Positions 1 to 9,800 of a stretch of DNA of 64,000 nucleotides are shown piece by piece. Source of the stretch: Manduca sexta. Its lineage: Eukaryota > Arthropoda > Insecta > Lepidoptera > Sphingidae. The stretch is from positions 5,252,727 to 5,316,726 of the forward strand of contig NC_051123.1 of NCBI RefSeq assembly GCF_014839805.1, written 5' to 3'. The translations under genes were made by a program, and so were the position numbers. Within the stretch, counting starts at the first letter, position 1. Every line of letters begins with the position of its first letter. The notes beneath the pieces were generated by a model. That model ran no database searches, was not told where the DNA came from, and saw only the letters and a list, made by a program, of their open reading frames with translations.

Positions 1-181
1 AAACAATAATAGTTATCTGCTGTTCCTTTCGCACATCTCCAAAACTGTCGTAATTGGTGAAATATGAGACAGGGGCGTGTCTAAATATCTCGGGACATTA
101 GACCGGTCAAGCAAAATGTGTTTGGAAGTGTACTAGCACCAACTTGTCCGATTGTACATACTAATAATAAAAAGTTTAGAA

Positions 182-595
182 TTAACGTGATAACTCTTCT
201 GCTTCTTTTAACAAAAGCTGCCGTACTCTCCTTTTGAAGGCAAGCCGAGAAGTGGCCGTTCTAATTTCGAGAGGGAGTGAATTCCATAGAAGAATAGATT
301 GGATAGCGAAAGAAGAGTGAGTGAAGTTAGAGCCATGAGATGGACATTTAAGGAGAAGATTGCTAGAAGAGCGAAGATTCCTATCGTGGCTATTACAGAG
401 GTATTGGAAGTTGGAGGATAAGTAAGTAGGAGGAGTAGGGGAGGTAAGTAAAGAAAAAAGAGTGGTTAGTGCCCGCAAAGAACGGCGCTGGCGTATAGGT
501 AGCCATTTTAGATCAAGACGATAGGAAGAAATGTGATCATATTTTTTAATTTTACTAGAAGAGAATTGATTTTCTTCTAGTAACAGAGCGTTCAA
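182..595 (-). mobile_element. CR1/Jockey-type LINE, C-terminal reverse-transcriptase fragment
   Basis: A 137-codon minus ORF carries the typical end of non-LTR retrotransposon pol: DLKWLPIRQRRSLRAL, an NLRSSSNLLLKCP segment, and LLWNSLPLEIRTATSRLAFKRRVRQLL before the stop. Catalytic reverse-transcriptase motifs and the endonuclease are absent, so it is a 5'-truncated dead copy. The remaining 180 bases to the window edge would be its 3' tail; no poly(A) is visible. Confidence 0.75.
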
Positions 596-1580
596 CCGAA
601 ACGGTTACCACAATTGTCTCTAAAGAGGTCAATAAAAATACTTAATTAAATTAGATCCAATGCAACCTTCTGTAACAATTGTTGACACAGCTGCCAGTAC
701 AAGATTTTACGAAAAAAAAATATACAATTTTACGGATTTACAGTGATTAATATTGTAGACATATTTTTGTAGTCTACAAAGGCATACGAGTTGCCTGTCC
801 ACTCTGGTGGCGTGTGATCACCATCGCCTATAGACATCAGGAAAGCCAGAAAAACAAACAAGCTATTACCTGCTGGACAAAAATCATTAAACTTCGTTTG
901 AGAAAACACCGTGGAGAAGTCCATAACAAATATTAAATCAACAATCTTACTTCATGAATATAAATCAATCATAAAATAGTGATAGTTTTCGCCAAACAGA
1001 AAGTAAAAGTGAACGTCGCCTATGTTGGCACATTTAGTGTTGTTTGATGACTTATAAATAATAAATACTTCAACTGACTGGTGTCAGCCCACGCTGCACC
1101 ATGTTACGTGGACAATGAAGCAAAAACTATTGAAACATTTATCAAAGTCCGAAACGCTGCAGTCACAAAACTGTATAAATATTGTTTTTGTTCAAGTTTT
1201 TACACGTGTGGGAATTCAAATTCTGCTGCTTGCGTAATTTACTTGCATTTAATTTAGTTTGCTGTCATAATAATTATTATTTGAAATTAATAACAATACA
1301 TATTCAATTATTTTGTTAATCTTAGTAGCTTTTTATGTCTAATTTTAATTATTGTTACTGCTATCTTTCCTAATGCATGTTGTGGCAATATTCAAAAGCA
1401 GTACACTTAAACTTTCTGATTTTATATGATGATGTTGTGTACTAATATAAGTAATAGTGAAACTCCTACTGTTGTTCATAAATAAATAAATTAATAAGAA
1501 AAACTACTTTTTTATTTTCTTTAATGTTTTGTTTTTGTATACGTAGGTACATAGCATGCCTATATCTCTTTTTGAGGGTA
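596..1580. other. AT-rich intergenic sequence, no gene seen
   Basis: A short ORF (924-730, minus) has no recognisable homology. GTTACCACAAT at 603-613 recurs at 17466-17476 next to another CTCTA sequence, hinting at an old dispersed repeat. Confidence 0.5.
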
Positions 1581-1765
1581 GATCTAGTATAAAAGGAAGT
1601 TGAAGAACGCGTGTTTATTTAAACGCGCTAATCTCAGAAACTACTAAACCGATATTGAGTTTTTTTTTTTTTCAAAAATAGGAAGCTATATTACTCCTGA
1701 GTACTATAGGTTACTTTATATCCCGGAAAAATTTAAGTTTTTCACGCCAACACAGGCAAAACTAG
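1581..1765 (+). mobile_element. Helitron-like element (LEP1/MINE type), degenerate
   Basis: It shows the family order: AAGTTGAAGA start, CGCGCTAATCTCAG, AACTACTAAACCGAT, GGAAGCTATATTACTCCTGAG, TATCCCGGAAAAA, and GCAAAACTAG at the end followed by T. Mutated but complete in layout. Confidence 0.65.
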
Positions 1766-2084
1766 TACTTTTATATAACAATTCTCTCAATTCGTTTATC
1801 GTATTCCATCAACTGTATACCATCACTTCTCACTTCATCGTAGGAACGAGACCCATTTTCTGCCTTTCATTAGCGGCTATTTTCTTGTTCCATTTAAGGC
1901 GACACGTCATACTTCAATTGCCAAAATAGCACTGCATTTATGTAAAGTGCAGGAAGTCGTTTCATTAACACCTTCACTATAGGTATACTTTAATTGAACT
2001 AAAACTTGTTACATTCTATTTTTTCGTCATTTGAAATCAGTAAAAAGTGCCACGGTAAATTTTAATTATGTATCTGGACCCATG

Positions 2085-2296
2085 TCTATTCTAATACATA
2101 AAGCTGAAGCGTTAGTTTGTTTGAACGCGAATATTTCAGGAACTGCTACTAAACCGATTTTAAAAATGTTTTCACTGCTAGGAAGCTACATTACTTCTGA
2201 GTGATATAGGCTACTTTTTATCCGGGGAAAATATAAAGCGGTATTTTATCCCGGAAAAACTTTTTCCCGAGGGCGTTGACACGAACAATATGAAAT
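2085..2296 (+). mobile_element. Helitron-like element, degenerate
   Basis: AAAGCTGAAG start, TTTCAGGAACTGCTACTAAACC, GGAAGCTACATTACTTCTGA and TATCCCGGAAAAAC mark the same family as the 1581 copy. The terminal hairpin and CTAG are eroded. Confidence 0.6.
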
Positions 2297-2297
2297 G

Positions 2298-2495
2298 CTA
2301 GCTTTTGCTCACGGCTTTGCCCGCGTGAAGGTGTTTTCCGGGATAAAAGTCCCGCTATATATTTTCTCGGGATAGAAAGTACAACCTTACCAGGGTGCTA
2401 AACTATCTCTATACCAAATTTCATAAAAATCCGTTCAGAATATTTTAAGAAAATCGATAATATACAGATAGACTGAAAAGCAGACACTGTTTATA
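2298..2495 (-). mobile_element. Helitron-like element, second subfamily
   Basis: Read on the minus strand it ends GCAAAAGCTAG (CTAG rc at 2298-2301). Internally it has TTTCATAAAAATCCGTTCAG and TCCGGGATAAAAGT, shared with the 56056 copy. It abuts the 2085 copy in opposite orientation. Confidence 0.65.
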
Positions 2496-3160
2496 GGACT
2501 TGCGAAATAAATAATTATTTTAAACAATAAAAATAAATTACTACTACTTACTATTATTGATATTCTTAAAGACATTTAATAAAAAGATCATTAAAGGCAA
2601 GACAAACTTCTAAGAATAATATAAACACAATATTCCCAAGAAAATCTAATATGTAGGAATTTTAACAAAGCAGTTAATAAACAATATTATGCAAGAAATG
2701 TAAATCAAATCACGGTATTGTGCCGCTGTTTACTTTAACACGCAACAAACTCGTTCAACTAGTATGATGAAATAGATAATAAATTGCTGACGACAACACT
2801 ACGTATTCGTAGTTTGATACACGTATGATTACTGCCTCCTCATTCAGAATTATTGACTTAGTAATAGGCTCTTGAATGCAAGATTTCTTCTGGGCAGTTA
2901 GCTACTATTTCTTTGTTTATATCTCGATCCTATCAACAGTATTGTAAGCAATGCTGTGTTCTAGTTCCTCTAACATAACATCATAATGACATCTACAGCA
3001 TCGTGTCATGAATTAAGTAAAAGTAAAGGAACCCTCATCAACAACTTCACTTTGGTGATAATTTTGTCTGAGTCCAGTGAGTAAAAAAACTGATAAGTTT
3101 TCGTAGACAAAGACAGTTATATCAATTACACTACTCTTTTCGTTTGATAATAATAACAGC
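2496..3160. other. AT-rich intergenic sequence, nothing recognised
   Basis: No ORF, structured repeat or RNA signature stands out. Confidence 0.4.
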
Positions 3161-3429
3161 AACACACACAAACACACACACACACATACACTTACGCTTT
3201 TTATCCCCGAAGGGGTAAGCAAAAGCGCAACTGGTGTACCCACTTTTCGCCATGCGTATTCCGTCACATGACGTAATAAGCTAGGATCCTATCGTCATAC
3301 AGGGCACAAACTCCAGACACCGGACTGATACTGAGTAAAAAAAATCTAATATCACTTTGCCCGACGCGAGAATCGCACTCGAAACCTCAGAACGGCAGTC
3401 GTAATGTAATGCAACTTCACCGAGACAGT
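3161..3429 (-). mobile_element. tRNA-derived SINE, family A, diverged
   Basis: On the minus strand it starts ACTGTCTCGGTGAAGTTG (A-box region), has a decayed B box (TCGAGTGCGATTCTCGCG), the body ending CCCCTTCGGGGATAAA, and an (AC)n tail on the plus strand at 3161-3187. An ORF spanning it is spurious. Confidence 0.75.
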
Positions 3430-4743
3430 GAAGGTCGAATTTTACATTTCATTCATGCTTTAACACAAGCATAAGATCAATCACAAGTCAGTAAATAAAC
3501 ACGTGATTATTGCACCAGCCAAAACGTCGACGGTATCTAGTTGCAAGCAAAAATAGTATTTGTTGCAGAGCACAAAGCCAATTATAGATATATTTCATGC
3601 GTTAGTTTTTAAACATAATCCGCCTTACTCCAAACGAAGTCTAACGATATTACCGAGTGTAGTGTAAATAAAGCTAGATGACGTACAAAAAGCATACAGT
3701 TTAAACCTGATATACATCGTAACATATATCTTAGTGCCTAGGAACCGCCGATCATACAAGCAGACCTGTGATAAACTTTTGAGAACTCCACAAAGTCAAG
3801 CAGTAATCAAACCAACCGCTTCTCGTTTCAAAATTAACACCGCTAAAAACTCCTAGGAGAAACATTGTGCTGTGGTTTTAAAACATTATTTATTACGATA
3901 TTCCTAAAGCCAATTCCTAATACGTGTCAACTCATACAAATATTCCGAGTGCACACAAGAACTGTTGGTCAACGTCTCATGCAAATCTGCCAACAACTTC
4001 CATTGAATACTATTTGAACAGCATTAAGTAAGCACTGACAGTTACAATTTGTATATCATTCATCACATTTCTTTTAGAATTTGAATGTTTCAGACTTTGC
4101 GGGTTGTAGACCAAATATATGCTTAGTATATAGTGAGATACTTTTTCATACACGTGTGCAAACCGCAAACTATTTATACTATGTTTTTTGTGTTGTTTTC
4201 TAAGACATACGAGCTAGGTGAACTGACACAGCTTAAGATAATTTAGAAAACTACAGAAGTTAACTTCTCCAGGTGATTTTTACTACGTAAGTAATCTCAA
4301 TGATGATGAACTTCTGCTAATTTTATTTCTGCCTTGGAGGACTTACGGCTAGTCGGATTTCTATGGAATTGTTGAAATATTGCCGCTGCTTGGAAGTTCT
4401 TGCGCAATATATTGCTGCGACAACTTGCTAGTGAACATAGCATTAGTTTTAGGTCTGCAACTGCATTAAAAGTGTCGTCTATTTATTTCCTCCCAAACGT
4501 CATTTCAAACCGATGTAAATATGCCGAGTGAATACTCATGCCGGCGCGGTTGGTCAATGCCTCATGCAAATCCGTACAGCAGCGGCACAGATCCTACCTG
4601 ATAATATTGAAACTGCATTGCGTAAGCAACGTTTCCATTGTGCTACGTGATCTGGAGCGATTTAAGCCTTGGCTAGTTTGCATAGTACGTGGAAATATTT
4701 CACGTAGACCGTTGATAACAGATGAAAACTTTGATTAATGAAA
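3430..4743. other. Intergenic; contains a diverged duplicated segment
   Basis: 3935-4045 and 4507-4632 share the order ATA-TCCGAGTG / ATGCCGAGTG, TTGGTCAACGTCTCATGCAAATC / TTGGTCAATGCCTCATGCAAATC, and GCATT-AGTAAGCA / GCATTGCGTAAGCA. No protein homology is seen in either. Confidence 0.45.
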
Positions 4744-5140
4744 TGTGAGATATAGTATGGTATTGATACGATGAGCATAATCACATTATGTGATAAACGT
4801 GATATAATAATTAAGACATTGATATGTCGCCGCAGCACTGGTGAATTTCCGGAGCGATAGTGGCGCCATCTATTATTACATCGAGAATGTATTAGAAAAG
4901 GAGGAAGGTCGATTGTTGCCAATATAAGGACCGGCCGAACGACGAGAGCTCAGTCTTGTACTAGCCTTGTAGCAGTATTGTAGTAGTCTTCAGCAGTCTT
5001 GTTTCACGCTCGAACCGAGCACATTGTGTATTCCGCTAGTGTTGCTATGCAGTAAATTGTTATTGAAGTAAAAAAGTGTTTCAATAATTGAATAACTGTC
5101 TGGAAAATAAATATAGACCGGTGAAACTTTACCGGTCATG
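4744..5140 (+). mobile_element. Possible solo LTR with TATA, initiator and poly(A) signal
   Basis: TATAAG at 4923-4928 is 29 bases before the A of a TCAGT initiator (A at 4952), a textbook arthropod core promoter. AATAAA follows at 5106-5111, 154 bases later, an LTR-like U3-R-U5 order. GACCGGT...ACCGGTC (5116-5137) forms a small hairpin. No flanking duplication or internal retroviral sequence is visible, so exact ends are unknown. A cellular promoter is the alternative. Confidence 0.35.
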
Positions 5141-6347
5141 TAAAAAAATAACCAAGTAAACAGTTTCACTCCGACATATATCATTCGATATAGAAATATA
5201 GCGTACGTTCGTGATTCTTGTCTCAAAACTAAGCCTTTAAACAAAAGCTTTATTCTGATCTAATTCCAATTTTGTCTGGAATACCGCAACGCGTATTATT
5301 GTCAATGCAAAAAAACGCAACATAAAATAATTCCCCAATCAATTACATACATATGGTTAATCCATCATGCAATTAACAGTGATAGATTTTCTGCAGCTTT
5401 AAAACAAAGACATAATTTAACACAGGTTTTAATTTTTAATCGTACACCTAATAAGGCACGTAATTACACTTATGTGGGATTGGTTAAATACATACATATC
5501 CTCATAATTATCACCATATTCGATGAAGATATAGTCAAACAACGGACAAATTACCATAAGCTAATGGTTAAAGTGCGAATAGTTGATCCACTTTGTAGCC
5601 GTGGGAGCTATTAATTGTGAGCGTAATCTTACTTCTTCGGAAGCTGTGATTTGATCAAGTTAGAAAAGATAAACTGATTACAATGTATCATAGTTGGATT
5701 GTTAAGATGCAAGTAGCATTTCCAAATTTATTAGATTTAAATTACATTTCAACACCTAAAAACAGAGCTGACTTGAAGTAATTAGAAGAATGAAATATTA
5801 ACCAATTAATATTTCAAAATAACAACCAAGTACAGATGTCATAATACTAAATTAATTAAAAAAAAATTTAATGATAAATGTTAGCAATTATAAAACACTT
5901 TCTCTTTCTGAGAAAATGTTGAAAAACTCAAGTAAACGGCCGATGAAACTGTAGATGCGCCTACGCAGTGTGGGTCGCTCATTTATTCTGAACATATTGT
6001 ACTGATCGCTAACAGATAAATGTTTTTTAAATGAGATAATATTATTAATCTTAATTAATTTGGAATCAGCATTACCCAAATTACTGTACATACAAAAAAT
6101 AAGGAAGTATTAGATAAGGTAAATGAGATAAGAGATAAATTTACGAGTAGAGGTACAAGCGTCCAATGAACCCTGCCGTAAGTTCATCTTATGTTTTAAA
6201 TATCTTATTAAAATAAATACATACCACTAAAGACTTCTAGAATCAGTAAAGCATAATTGTTTATGATCATTTAAGACTTGAATCTTGTTTAAACCCTTAA
6301 TTAGGGGGGCTTATAAAAAAAACATTGGACTCCACTCCACTCACCAT
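5141..6347. other. AT-rich intergenic sequence, nothing recognised
   Basis: Short ORFs at 5888-6091 and 6301-6486 (minus) have no domain features; the latter overlaps a MITE. Confidence 0.4.
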
Positions 6348-6531
6348 CAGGGGCCTTATTCTCTATCCCGCACGTTATTTTGACAGTGCGTAACAAGCAC
6401 GTAACACAACGCATCATGTTTAGGACTATAGAAATTTGGCTTACAGAATACCATTCCACGCACATTTCTCGAAGATAACATGACACGGCCGCGTTACGCG
6501 TTTACACTATCATACAGTATAAGGGCCCAGG
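6348..6531. mobile_element. Foldback MITE with GGGGCCTTAT ends
   Basis: Left end GGGGCCTTATTCTCTATC and right end (reverse complement) GGGCCCTTATACTGTATG are inverted repeats. Inner parts also pair (GTGCGTAAC... with ACGCGTAAC...). No ORF. Confidence 0.5.
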
Positions 6532-6819
6532 TGCAATTGGGTTGCTTTGCCTTGCTCGTATAAAACAGGTGTAAATCTAGGACTACAACCTCACAAAGGA
6601 CATAAAATTCAATTTAGACGTAATAGGGGACATCTGATCTTACTATAAAGAAGTTCATACAAAAACTAAAAAGCAAGATCAAGGTGATCTCGCCGGTGTG
6701 TTTTTACAACACGTTGCATAACACGAGATGTGATTGATCGACGCTAACGTGTTATCTAACCGTGACGTTTATAATTACATTAGGATACATTTTGGAGTTT
6801 TTGTTAAAAAAAAAATCAT

Positions 6820-7000
6820 TATGATGCTATCCGGCAGTGAGGAAGGGTCCATACAACCAGATTCGTGCCGTCTTCCTTTATGTAAAATCTAATTACCATT
6901 AGAACGATTTGAAGACCGGATTTTATGTATATGTCGTGTCTGGTCCCCTTTCGGAAAATGTCACCCTTTGCCACTGCTACCCGCCTTTAAAGAGTCCAGA
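6820..7000 (+). repeat. Dispersed repeat, related copy at 54950-55140
   Basis: Shares CTTTATGTAAAAT, CTAATTA-CATYAGAACGATTTG-AGACCG and CCTTTCGG with the copy at 54950. The order is conserved in both. Identity of the parent element unknown. Confidence 0.55.
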
Positions 7001-7081
7001 TATCAATATTGTTAGATGAAAAGTGTGATTTTAAATATGCTGATCTGATAATCGATATTAAATTCACATAGGATTATAATT

Positions 7082-7329
7082 TCGACGGTCCCTACGTAAA
7101 GTATCGAATCGGCAAAATACAATTTTGGACCGTGGGATTAGGGACCGTGGAATAAATATCGCTTGTTTAGTGTTAATTACCATGGCGATAAGCACTTCTA
7201 TTCTTATTATCTTAAATAAATGCAGTTCATTTTAATAAGGACCGTTTAAATATCGACAGTCCCTACGCAAAGTATTGAATCTACAAAATGCATTTTTGCA
7301 GATTCGATACTATACGTAGGGACCGTCGA
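7082..7329. mobile_element. Foldback MITE, TCGACGGTCCC family
   Basis: The terminal inverted repeats are about 36 bp with two mismatches; they start TCGACGGTCCCTACGTA at 7082 and mirror GACCGTCGA at 7321-7329. A second inner copy (from about 7253) makes the right third a near-perfect 78-bp hairpin. No ORF. Size and ends match the element at 28944. Confidence 0.75.
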
Positions 7330-7954
7330 TTTATCAATTGGAGCAAAGTTTATAAATTTTAAATGATTTAAATAATGTATTTGAATACTCTCCATTCGGA
7401 CCTCGAGACGAACTTAATTTATAACCTTGCATTTCAATTAACACGGTGGCACACACAATGCAGTAAATCACTTTCCAACAACTGAGAAATTAATAACGTC
7501 TTTATATCAGAAACTTAAAATTATCACTAGCATACTGCATTAATATTACACACGTATCGAATGCAAATATCAAGATATTTATAGAAAATTGAAAGTAAAC
7601 ATTGACAATGCCATCCTAGTTGTACGGGTCGGCCCCATTAGCATTCATATTTAACGCGACAAACGCGAGATCCTCGTAATAATACAAAGATCCTTGAAGC
7701 TAGCCGAGATAATGCCGTAATATATTCAACGGTCGTTCGAAACGTGGCGCCTGCGTCGGTATTAATAATTTTTTTTCTTCTAAGAATACAAGATGCTAAG
7801 ATCGCGATTCGAAGAAGTTCGTAAAATACGATTGTGTGTGGTCGTAAATTAACTGTTCATTTGGGTTTTGTGCGATTTTAAATAGTCTGTTTTTGATGTT
7901 TAGTAATATCACACTTAATTTATATATCTGCGAATGGTTTGCGTACATATAAAA
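7330..7954. other. AT-rich intergenic sequence, nothing recognised
   Basis: No coding or structural signal found. Confidence 0.4.
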
Positions 7955-8010
7955 TAATAGTTTTGCTCGCGACTTAGCCCGCGTGAAGGAATTTTCCGGG
8001 ATAATTTTTT
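7955..8010 (-). mobile_element. Helitron-like element, 3' end fragment
   Basis: On the minus strand it reads TTATCCCGGAAAATTCCTTC, then CACGCGGGCTAAGTCGCGAGCAAAA: only the terminal hairpin region survives. Confidence 0.55.
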
Positions 8011-8074
8011 TTCCGACTTACTTGATATGTATCGTTATATTATGACCAAATTACACAAAATCATTCTAAATTGT

Positions 8075-8250
8075 AACCTTTGTTATTTTTTTAAGTTGCT
8101 CTAAAATTGAACTTATTACAGATAGAGCTAAAATAAAGCTTATGGCATGAAAAAAAAGGTCGCAAACCGAAATGAGTTTTTTGACGATTCCAACAAATTA
8201 ACAATTTTGGAATAAGTCTTTATTTTATTAAGAGTGCGATAATATAATTT
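8075..8250. mobile_element. Palindromic MITE, same family as 35256-35440
   Basis: AAGTTGCT-TAAAATTGA-CTTATTA-AGATAGA, AAAAGGTCGCAAAC and AACAAATTAACAATTTTG followed by TTTTATTAAGAGTGCGA recur in the second copy. The centre is inverted but the tail is in the same direction, as expected if both termini carry the tail. Confidence 0.5.
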
Positions 8251-9507
8251 TTACCTTGTACAGCAATATTAACCGATTAGGTATTTCCCAAATATATAAA
8301 TATATTTTTACAATCACATTAAAAACTGGAATCGTATAAGTATATTAAGTATCCTCATTTTCATTTAAATGTCAACAACGTTGTGTAACATTATAGAATT
8401 GAATACTACGAATTTCCACAGGTTTTTCTTTTTCATATATTAATTCAACTGAGAGCTGATTTTTTTATGCTCAGAAAAAAAATATCTATAAAATAAATTA
8501 TAACCTGCAACAGATGCCTTGTACATTTTTTAAAATCATTTCATTAAAATGACGCACTCTAGTAGTTCACCCAATGATAAATAGGTCTAATGCTTAATTT
8601 TTAGAGTAACAGCCTTCCAAGCCGCTTAACATATTTATTAATTGGCAAACGCCCTTGACAGATTCCAATATGCAAAATTGTTACATAAGGAAATTCCACA
8701 TAACCAGTTAGGTGTAACTATATGAATATTTTTGCGTGCGTGTTGCAAAACTATTTCATCCAATAGGCGCCTAATGGCTCTACATTCTATTATTTAATTA
8801 TGTCCATAATTTTATTAATGGCTTGCTTGATTAAACATTTTGTATAAATAAATTTTAAATAGAGAATATAAAAAATACGATGTTATCATGTCTAAATATC
8901 ATTAAATCCAAAATCGCAGACAAAAACAATCGATACCAATACTATAATAGCTTGTAAAATAGACAAAAACGAGACGTTTAACGCTTCAAGACGAGACAGG
9001 TAAATGAAGTGTCGACCGACACACGATTTATTCACCAGACGACGAGGCACGGCTTAAAACGTTAGGAATGGAAGGGCGGACTTCACTTCTTATTTTTCAT
9101 ATTTTTGTGTCCGTTTCCTTTTTGGAAGACGTTAAAGGATGTACAAAGGTATCGGAATGTTGGATACAGATGTCCGTTCGAAGAATAAAGATATTTTGGA
9201 ACTGAACATTCGAAGAAGCTATATTTATGAAAATTAACATGATTTTACTTCTCTATCAATTAAAGTGTGAGGTATTCGTCATTAAAACGCGTGAGAATAT
9301 GCGCCGAGCGAATAACAACTCAACCGGAGGTGAATTTGCCATGGTTGTGCCTTGATTCGCCTTTCGCCAGAAACACAAATTTCTTCATATACCATGAATA
9401 TTGGTTATAATGTGTTATTTTGGTACTTTATCATTAAAGCTAAGCTTGACAACTTTTGCATTCTCATCGTCGGCTTTTTTACTAAAATTGTCCAAATTCC
9501 ATAAAAC
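8251..9507. other. AT-rich intergenic sequence, nothing recognised
   Basis: No ORF over 60 codons with plausible composition; no repeats identified. Confidence 0.4.
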
Positions 9508-9520
9508 TAAACCAAACGCT

Positions 9521-9787
9521 GCCTCGGTGGCGTAGTTGTACTGCATGCGCGGTACGACAGCGCTCTGAGGTCCTGGGTTCGAATCCTGGGTCGGGCAAAG
9601 TGAACTTTGGGTTTTTCTGCTCAGCATCAGCCCGGAGTCTGGAATTTGTGCCCGATATGGCGATAGGCTCGCCCCCTATCACATCATGGGACGGAACACA
9701 CTTGGCGAAAAGTGGGTGCCTTGGTTGCGCCTCTGCATACCCCTTCGGGGATAAATGCGTGATGTTGTGTGTGTGTGTGTGTGTGTG
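9521..9787 (+). mobile_element. tRNA-derived SINE, family A, with perfect target-site duplication
   Basis: The head is GCCTCGGTGGCGTAGTTGTA (A box) and the B box GGGTTCGAATCC is at about 9575. The body runs to CCCCTTCGGGGATAAATGCG and a (GT)n tail. A 13-bp duplication TAAACCAAACGCT flanks it (9508-9520 and 9788-9800). ORFs here are products of the repeat. Confidence 0.92.
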
Positions 9788-9800
9788 TAAACCAAACGCT

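Noticed and set aside
9535..9595. Possible functional tRNA gene (A and B boxes present)
   Set aside because: The boxes are part of a SINE head; no acceptor stem or full cloverleaf, and the same head recurs in several SINE copies.
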